A model generated the notes under the pieces. It did no database searches, was not told the origin of the DNA, and saw nothing but the letters and a program-made list of their open reading frames with translations. Shown piece by piece: positions 61,197 through 64,000 of a stretch of 64,000 bases of DNA. Within the stretch, counting starts at the first letter, position 1; every line of letters begins with the position of its first letter. Source of the stretch: JBBPZA01 sp963797015 (lineage in GTDB: Bacteria > Actinomycetota > Thermoleophilia > Solirubrobacterales > Solirubrobacteraceae); NCBI GenBank assembly GCA_963797015.1, contig CAWCNV010000001.1, positions 620,001 to 684,000 on the forward strand. The letters are read 5' to 3'. The position numbers were made by a program, and so were the translations under genes.

Positions 61197-61451
61197 ATGG
61201 ACACCTTCCCGGACCTCGGGTCGCTCGACGACCAGGAGCTCAAAGACCTCATCCAGCAGCTCACCGAGGAGGAGATGGAGGTCTCCTACCGTCGCCGGAT
61301 CCTGCACGGGAAGATCGACATCCTCCGCGCCGAGCTCGTCAACCGGCTGCGAAAGAAGCACGAGGGCGGCGAGGCGGTGATCTCCGGGGCGGACGTGGAG
61401 CGCCTCACCGACATCCTCGCCGGGCGCGTGCCGGCGGGGGCCGACGAGTAG
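61197..61451 (+). CDS. RsiG-like small protein, candidate c-di-GMP-binding anti-sigma factor
   Basis: The 84-aa protein is mostly helical. EMEVSYRRRILHGKID fits E-x3-S-x2-R-x3-[Q/H]-x3-D, the c-di-GMP-binding pattern of RsiG (in Streptomyces E-x3-S-x2-R-x3-Q-x3-D), with His at the Gln place. The second half (AVISGADVERLTDILAGRV) is a short amphipathic tail. RsiG holds the sporulation sigma factor WhiG when loaded with c-di-GMP; Rubrobacter has a homodimeric form. No WhiG-like gene is in the window. The match is by eye from the motif and length. It has a strong promoter and AGAGGAG before ATG 61197. Confidence 0.6.
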   Translation: MDTFPDLGSLDDQELKDLIQQLTEEEMEVSYRRRILHGKIDILRAELVNRLRKKHEGGEAVISGADVERLTDILAGRVPAGADE

Positions 61452-61482
61452 ACCGGCGACCGCCGCGGAGGAGGGCGGCGCA

Positions 61483-61950
61483 ATGCCCAACCACTGCCCC
61501 GAGTGCGGGTTCGTCAACCCGGAGGGCGCGAGCTACTGCTCGAAGTGCGGCGCGTTCGTCGGCGCCGGCGAGCGGCCGACCGAGGTGACGACGACCACCT
61601 ACCGGATCGGCGAGACGGGCGAGATCGAGCCCGTGCAGCTCGAGGACGTCGTCGCCGGCGGCGCCGCGCTCGTGATCCGCTCGGGCGGGGGTCGCACGGG
61701 CGAGAGCTTCGGGCTGACCGGCGACCGCATCTCGATCGGGCGGCGCCCGGACTCCGACGTGTTCCTCGACGACGTCACGGTCTCGCGCGACCACGCGACG
61801 CTGATCCGCCGCGGGGCCGACTACTGGCTCGACGACTGCGGCTCGCTCAACGGCACCTACGTGAACCGGCGCCGGGTCGAGTCCCATCGCCTGGCCGACG
61901 GCGACGAGCTGCAGATCGGCAAGTACAAGCTGACCTACCGGTCCAAATGA
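61483..61950 (+). CDS. Zinc-ribbon and FHA domain protein
   Basis: The 155-aa protein starts with a zinc ribbon (CPECGFVNPEG, SYCSKCGAFVG) and ends with an FHA domain: GDRISIGRRPDSDVFLDDVT, SRDHATL and CGSLNGTYVNRRRVE. A Thr-rich stretch between them (TEVTTTTYRI) is placed like the kinase-target ETTS motif of GarA. In mycobacteria GarA (FHA) is followed by a MerR regulator, as here. It is likely a phospho-dependent regulator of central metabolism. The next gene overlaps as ATGA. Confidence 0.85.
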   Translation: MPNHCPECGFVNPEGASYCSKCGAFVGAGERPTEVTTTTYRIGETGEIEPVQLEDVVAGGAALVIRSGGGRTGESFGLTGDRISIGRRPDSDVFLDDVTVSRDHATLIRRGADYWLDDCGSLNGTYVNRRRVESHRLADGDELQIGKYKLTYRSK

Positions 61951-62720
61951 ACGCGAGCTCGGTGCCACCGGAGGTCGAGCTTCCCGACCCCGCGCCGGCG
62001 ACCGAGGCGACTCCCGGGGGGCGCCAGAAGTCGATGACGATCGGCGCGGTGTGCAAGACGCTGCAGCAGGAGTTCCCCGACGTGACGATCTCAAAGCTGC
62101 GTTACCTCGAGGACCAGAAGCTGGTCTCGCCGCGGCGCACGGCCGGCGGCTACCGGCTCTACTCGACCAGCGACCTCGTCCGCCTGCGCACGATCCTGCG
62201 CCTGCAGCGAGACGAGTTCCTGCCCTTGCGCGTCATCCGCCAGGAGCTCTCCTCCGGTCGCACGGCCGAGGGCGGCGACGTGCGGCCCGCGGCCGCGGAC
62301 GAGCGCGCGACGCGGCGCCAGGGCGTCACCGTTCGCGATCGCGGCGCGATGCACCCGCTCGAGGACGTGCTGCTGCAGACCGGCGCCGACGCGAGGCTCG
62401 TGCGCGAGCTCGAGGACTTCGGGGTCATCCAGGGCGAGGAGCGCGCGGGAGTCGTCTGCTACGACGAGACCGAGCGCGAGATCATCCGCGCGGCGACCGA
62501 GCTCGCGAAGTTCGGCGTGGCCGGCCGCAACCTCAAGGTCTTCCGAACATCGGCCGACCGCGAGGCCGCGCTGCTCCAGCAGATCCTCGCCCCGGCGCTG
62601 CGCTCGCGCAACCCCGAGCGCCGCCGCGAGGCGGTCGACACGCTGGAGAACCTGGCGGCGGTCGCCGCCCACCTCAAGCACCTGCTGCTGATCCGCGACC
62701 TGCGCGGGATCGCCGGGTGA
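61947..62720 (+). CDS. ftsR: MerR family regulator, FtsR-like
   Basis: The 257-aa protein has a MerR-type helix-turn-helix (MTIGAVCKTLQQEFPDVTIS, then KLRYLEDQKLVSPRRTAGGYR) and a longer C-terminal helical part than classical MerR. The FHA-MerR order matches the GarA-FtsR pair of other actinobacteria, in which FtsR activates ftsZ. The symbol rests on order and domain content, so it is an inference. ATG 61947 overlaps the FHA gene; the stop overlaps apt. Confidence 0.78.
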   Translation: MNASSVPPEVELPDPAPATEATPGGRQKSMTIGAVCKTLQQEFPDVTISKLRYLEDQKLVSPRRTAGGYRLYSTSDLVRLRTILRLQRDEFLPLRVIRQELSSGRTAEGGDVRPAAADERATRRQGVTVRDRGAMHPLEDVLLQTGADARLVRELEDFGVIQGEERAGVVCYDETEREIIRAATELAKFGVAGRNLKVFRTSADREAALLQQILAPALRSRNPERRREAVDTLENLAAVAAHLKHLLLIRDLRGIAG

Positions 62721-63259
62721 GCGACGCGGTGAGCGTCGACCTGCGCGCTCACATCCGCGACATCCCGGATTTCCCCAAGCCGGGGATCGTGTTCAAGGAC
62801 ATAACGCCGCTGCTGCGCGAGCCGCCGGCCATGCGCGCGGCGATCGACGGCCTGGCCGAGTACGCGGGCGGCCTCGGCGTGGACCTCGTTCTGGCGGCCG
62901 AGGCGCGCGGCTTCATCCTCGGCGCGGCGCTGGCCGAGCGCATCGGAGCCGGCTTCGTGCCCGCGCGCAAGCCGGGCAAGCTCCCTCACGATCCCAAGGT
63001 CAGGGCCGAGTACCTGCTCGAGTACGGGCTCGACGCGCTCGAGATGCACGCCGATGCCCTGGGCCCCGGCCAGCGCGTGCTCGTCCACGACGACCTGCTG
63101 GCCACGGGCGGGACCGCGCGGGCGCTGTGCGAGCTCGCCGAGCAGCGCGGCGCGCAGGTGGCGGGCTGCGCGTTCCTGATCGAGCTCGCGTTCCTGGACG
63201 GACGCGCCCGCCTCGAGCCGTTCGACGTCCACGCGCTCGTCGCCTACGACAGCGAGTGA
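62717..63259 (+). CDS. apt: Adenine phosphoribosyltransferase
   Basis: APT salvages adenine to AMP with PRPP. The 180-aa protein has IRDIPDFPKPGIVFKDITPL, AAEARGFILGAALA, ARKPGKLPH and the PRPP motif VLVHDDLLATGGTARAL. All are normal for the family. GTG 62717 overlaps the ftsR-like stop and its own stop overlaps the next ATG (TGATG). In many actinobacteria apt lies next to relA; here it does not. Confidence 0.94.
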   Translation: MSDAVSVDLRAHIRDIPDFPKPGIVFKDITPLLREPPAMRAAIDGLAEYAGGLGVDLVLAAEARGFILGAALAERIGAGFVPARKPGKLPHDPKVRAEYLLEYGLDALEMHADALGPGQRVLVHDDLLATGGTARALCELAEQRGAQVAGCAFLIELAFLDGRARLEPFDVHALVAYDSE

Positions 63260-63693
63260 TGCCGACGACGCGCCGCAGCCGCCTGGTGGCGTCTCCGCCG
63301 GAGCGTGTGTGGGACGTGGTCGCCGACCCCTACCACCTGCCGCGCTGGTGGCCCCGGATCGAGCGCGTCGAGGACGTCGGGGGGCAGCGCTGGACCGAGC
63401 TCATGCGCACCCAGAAGGGCCGCGGCGTGCGCGCCGACCAGCGCCTCGAGGAGTCAGAGCCGCCGCGCCTGCGCCGCTGGAGCCAGGAGCTCGCGGGCTC
63501 GCCGTTCGCCAAGCTGATGACCGAGTCGGTCACCGAGGTCCGGCTCGAGGACGCCGAGGGCGGCACGCGCGTGACCATCGAGGTCCGCCGGCGCCTGCGC
63601 GGCTTCGCCCGCTTCGGCGGCTTCCTGTTCCGCCGCGCAGCGCGCCAGCAGCTCGACGAGGCGCTCGAGGGTCTGGAGCGCGCCAGCGGCTGA
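63259..63693 (+). CDS. SRPBCC (START-like) family protein
   Basis: The 144-aa protein begins with RLVASPPERVWDVVADPYHL and PRWWPRIERVEDVG, the pattern of the polyketide-cyclase/START-like SRPBCC fold, and ends with an amphipathic helix. It has no signal peptide. Members bind hydrophobic ligands or act as cyclases or toxins; nothing here fixes the ligand. ATG 63259 overlaps the apt stop. Confidence 0.85.
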   Translation: MPTTRRSRLVASPPERVWDVVADPYHLPRWWPRIERVEDVGGQRWTELMRTQKGRGVRADQRLEESEPPRLRRWSQELAGSPFAKLMTESVTEVRLEDAEGGTRVTIEVRRRLRGFARFGGFLFRRAARQQLDEALEGLERASG

Positions 63694-63699
63694 CGGGCC

Positions 63700-64000
63700 C
63701 TAGCCCAGCTTCAGCGGGCCGCGGAGGACGATCGGGCCCGGGCGGGTGGGCTGCTGCTGGTTCTGGCCGGTCACCGGCTCGCGGGTCACGATCAGCTCCC
63801 CGTAGGTGCGGGCGTCGGGCGGGAGCGCCGAGACGGCCTGGAGCTTCCCGTCCTTGCCCACCGCGGGGGCGTAGCCCAGCCGGCGCGCGCTGGTGGGGGA
63901 GGTGTAGAGCCACACCGCGTACGCCGTGGTCTTCGTCGTCGGAGGCATGTTCTGGGCGACGAGCGCGAGCGCCAAGCGCGAGTTCGAGCTCAGGACCTGC
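63700..64000 (-). CDS. RskA-like anti-sigma factor, C-terminal part
   Basis: The gene runs off the right edge; only about 99 C-terminal residues and the stop are seen. TAYAVWLYTSPTSARRLGY, LQAVSALPPDARTYGELIV and PTRPGPIVLRGPLKLG resemble the extracellular C-terminal domain of RskA-type anti-sigma factors in actinobacteria. The membrane segment and the cytoplasmic sigma-binding part lie outside. If correct, the sigma gene should lie beyond 64 kb. It converges on the SRPBCC gene with a six-base gap. Confidence 0.6.
   Translation of the reverse strand, partial: QVLSSNSRLALALVAQNMPPTTKTTAYAVWLYTSPTSARRLGYAPAVGKDGKLQAVSALPPDARTYGELIVTREPVTGQNQQQPTRPGPIVLRGPLKLG

Overview
The window is 64 kb of chromosomal DNA of very high GC content from an actinobacterium. 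Its gene set and order point to class Thermoleophilia, probably Solirubrobacterales. The grounds are a HisZ-dependent histidine operon, the pgeF-yggS-sepF-proC-yggT-lspA-rluD run, an FHA/MerR (GarA/FtsR-like) pair, a small RsiG-like protein, and many GTG starts with 1-4 base stop/start overlaps. This placement is inference; there is no rRNA in the window. I saw no tRNA, CRISPR array, prophage or intact transposase gene.

Layout. 1-6.2 kb: the 3' end of murA, a 159-bp foldback element, then hisZ-G-D-B-H-A-F. 6.2-13.2 kb: a CCA-type nucleotidyltransferase, a lipocalin-like protein, then pgeF, yggS, sepF, proC, yggT, lspA and rluD. 13.6-19.1 kb: rpsB-tsf-pyrH-frr, a 1.09-kb insertion flanked by an 18-bp copy of the frr end, then uppS-cdsA. 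19.2-32.2 kb: mostly large exported proteins (an esterase-like hydrolase, a GH31 glycosidase, two tandem paralogues of unknown family, and a beta-propeller-like protein behind a c-di-AMP riboswitch), interrupted by a DUF899 protein, dxr and rseP. 32.3-38.5 kb: an acyl-CoA synthetase, NYN and YbjQ proteins, then on the minus strand an ECF sigma/anti-sigma pair, a beta-repeat protein and a metallophosphoesterase. 38.7-40.3 kb: transaldolase and a DoxX-like membrane protein.

40.2-49.4 kb is one long minus-strand gene row: glcD-glcE-glcF-malate synthase, a second foldback element, then a class II aldolase, a PfkB sugar kinase and a GMC oxidoreductase. Together these could split a phosphorylated sugar to a C2 aldehyde and carry the C2 unit through glycolate and glyoxylate to malate; the sugar is not known. 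49.4-58.7 kb: a hemolysin III-like protein, a DUF1707-FHA protein, ispG, an asparagine-synthase-like protein without the N-terminal cysteine, a frameshifted exported glycosidase, a methyltransferase and an exported (alpha/alpha)-type glycosidase. 58.7-64 kb: proS, pgsA, an RsiG-like small protein with a c-di-GMP-binding signature, FHA, ftsR-like, apt, SRPBCC, and the end of an RskA-like anti-sigma gene.

Three things stand out. Three insertions sit exactly at stop codons in tight gene junctions (murA, frr/uppS, malate synthase/aldolase). Many first genes of transcription units carry a TANNNT box 6-9 nt before the start codon, which predicts leaderless mRNAs. Two second-messenger systems appear: a c-di-AMP riboswitch and a candidate c-di-GMP-binding anti-sigma factor.
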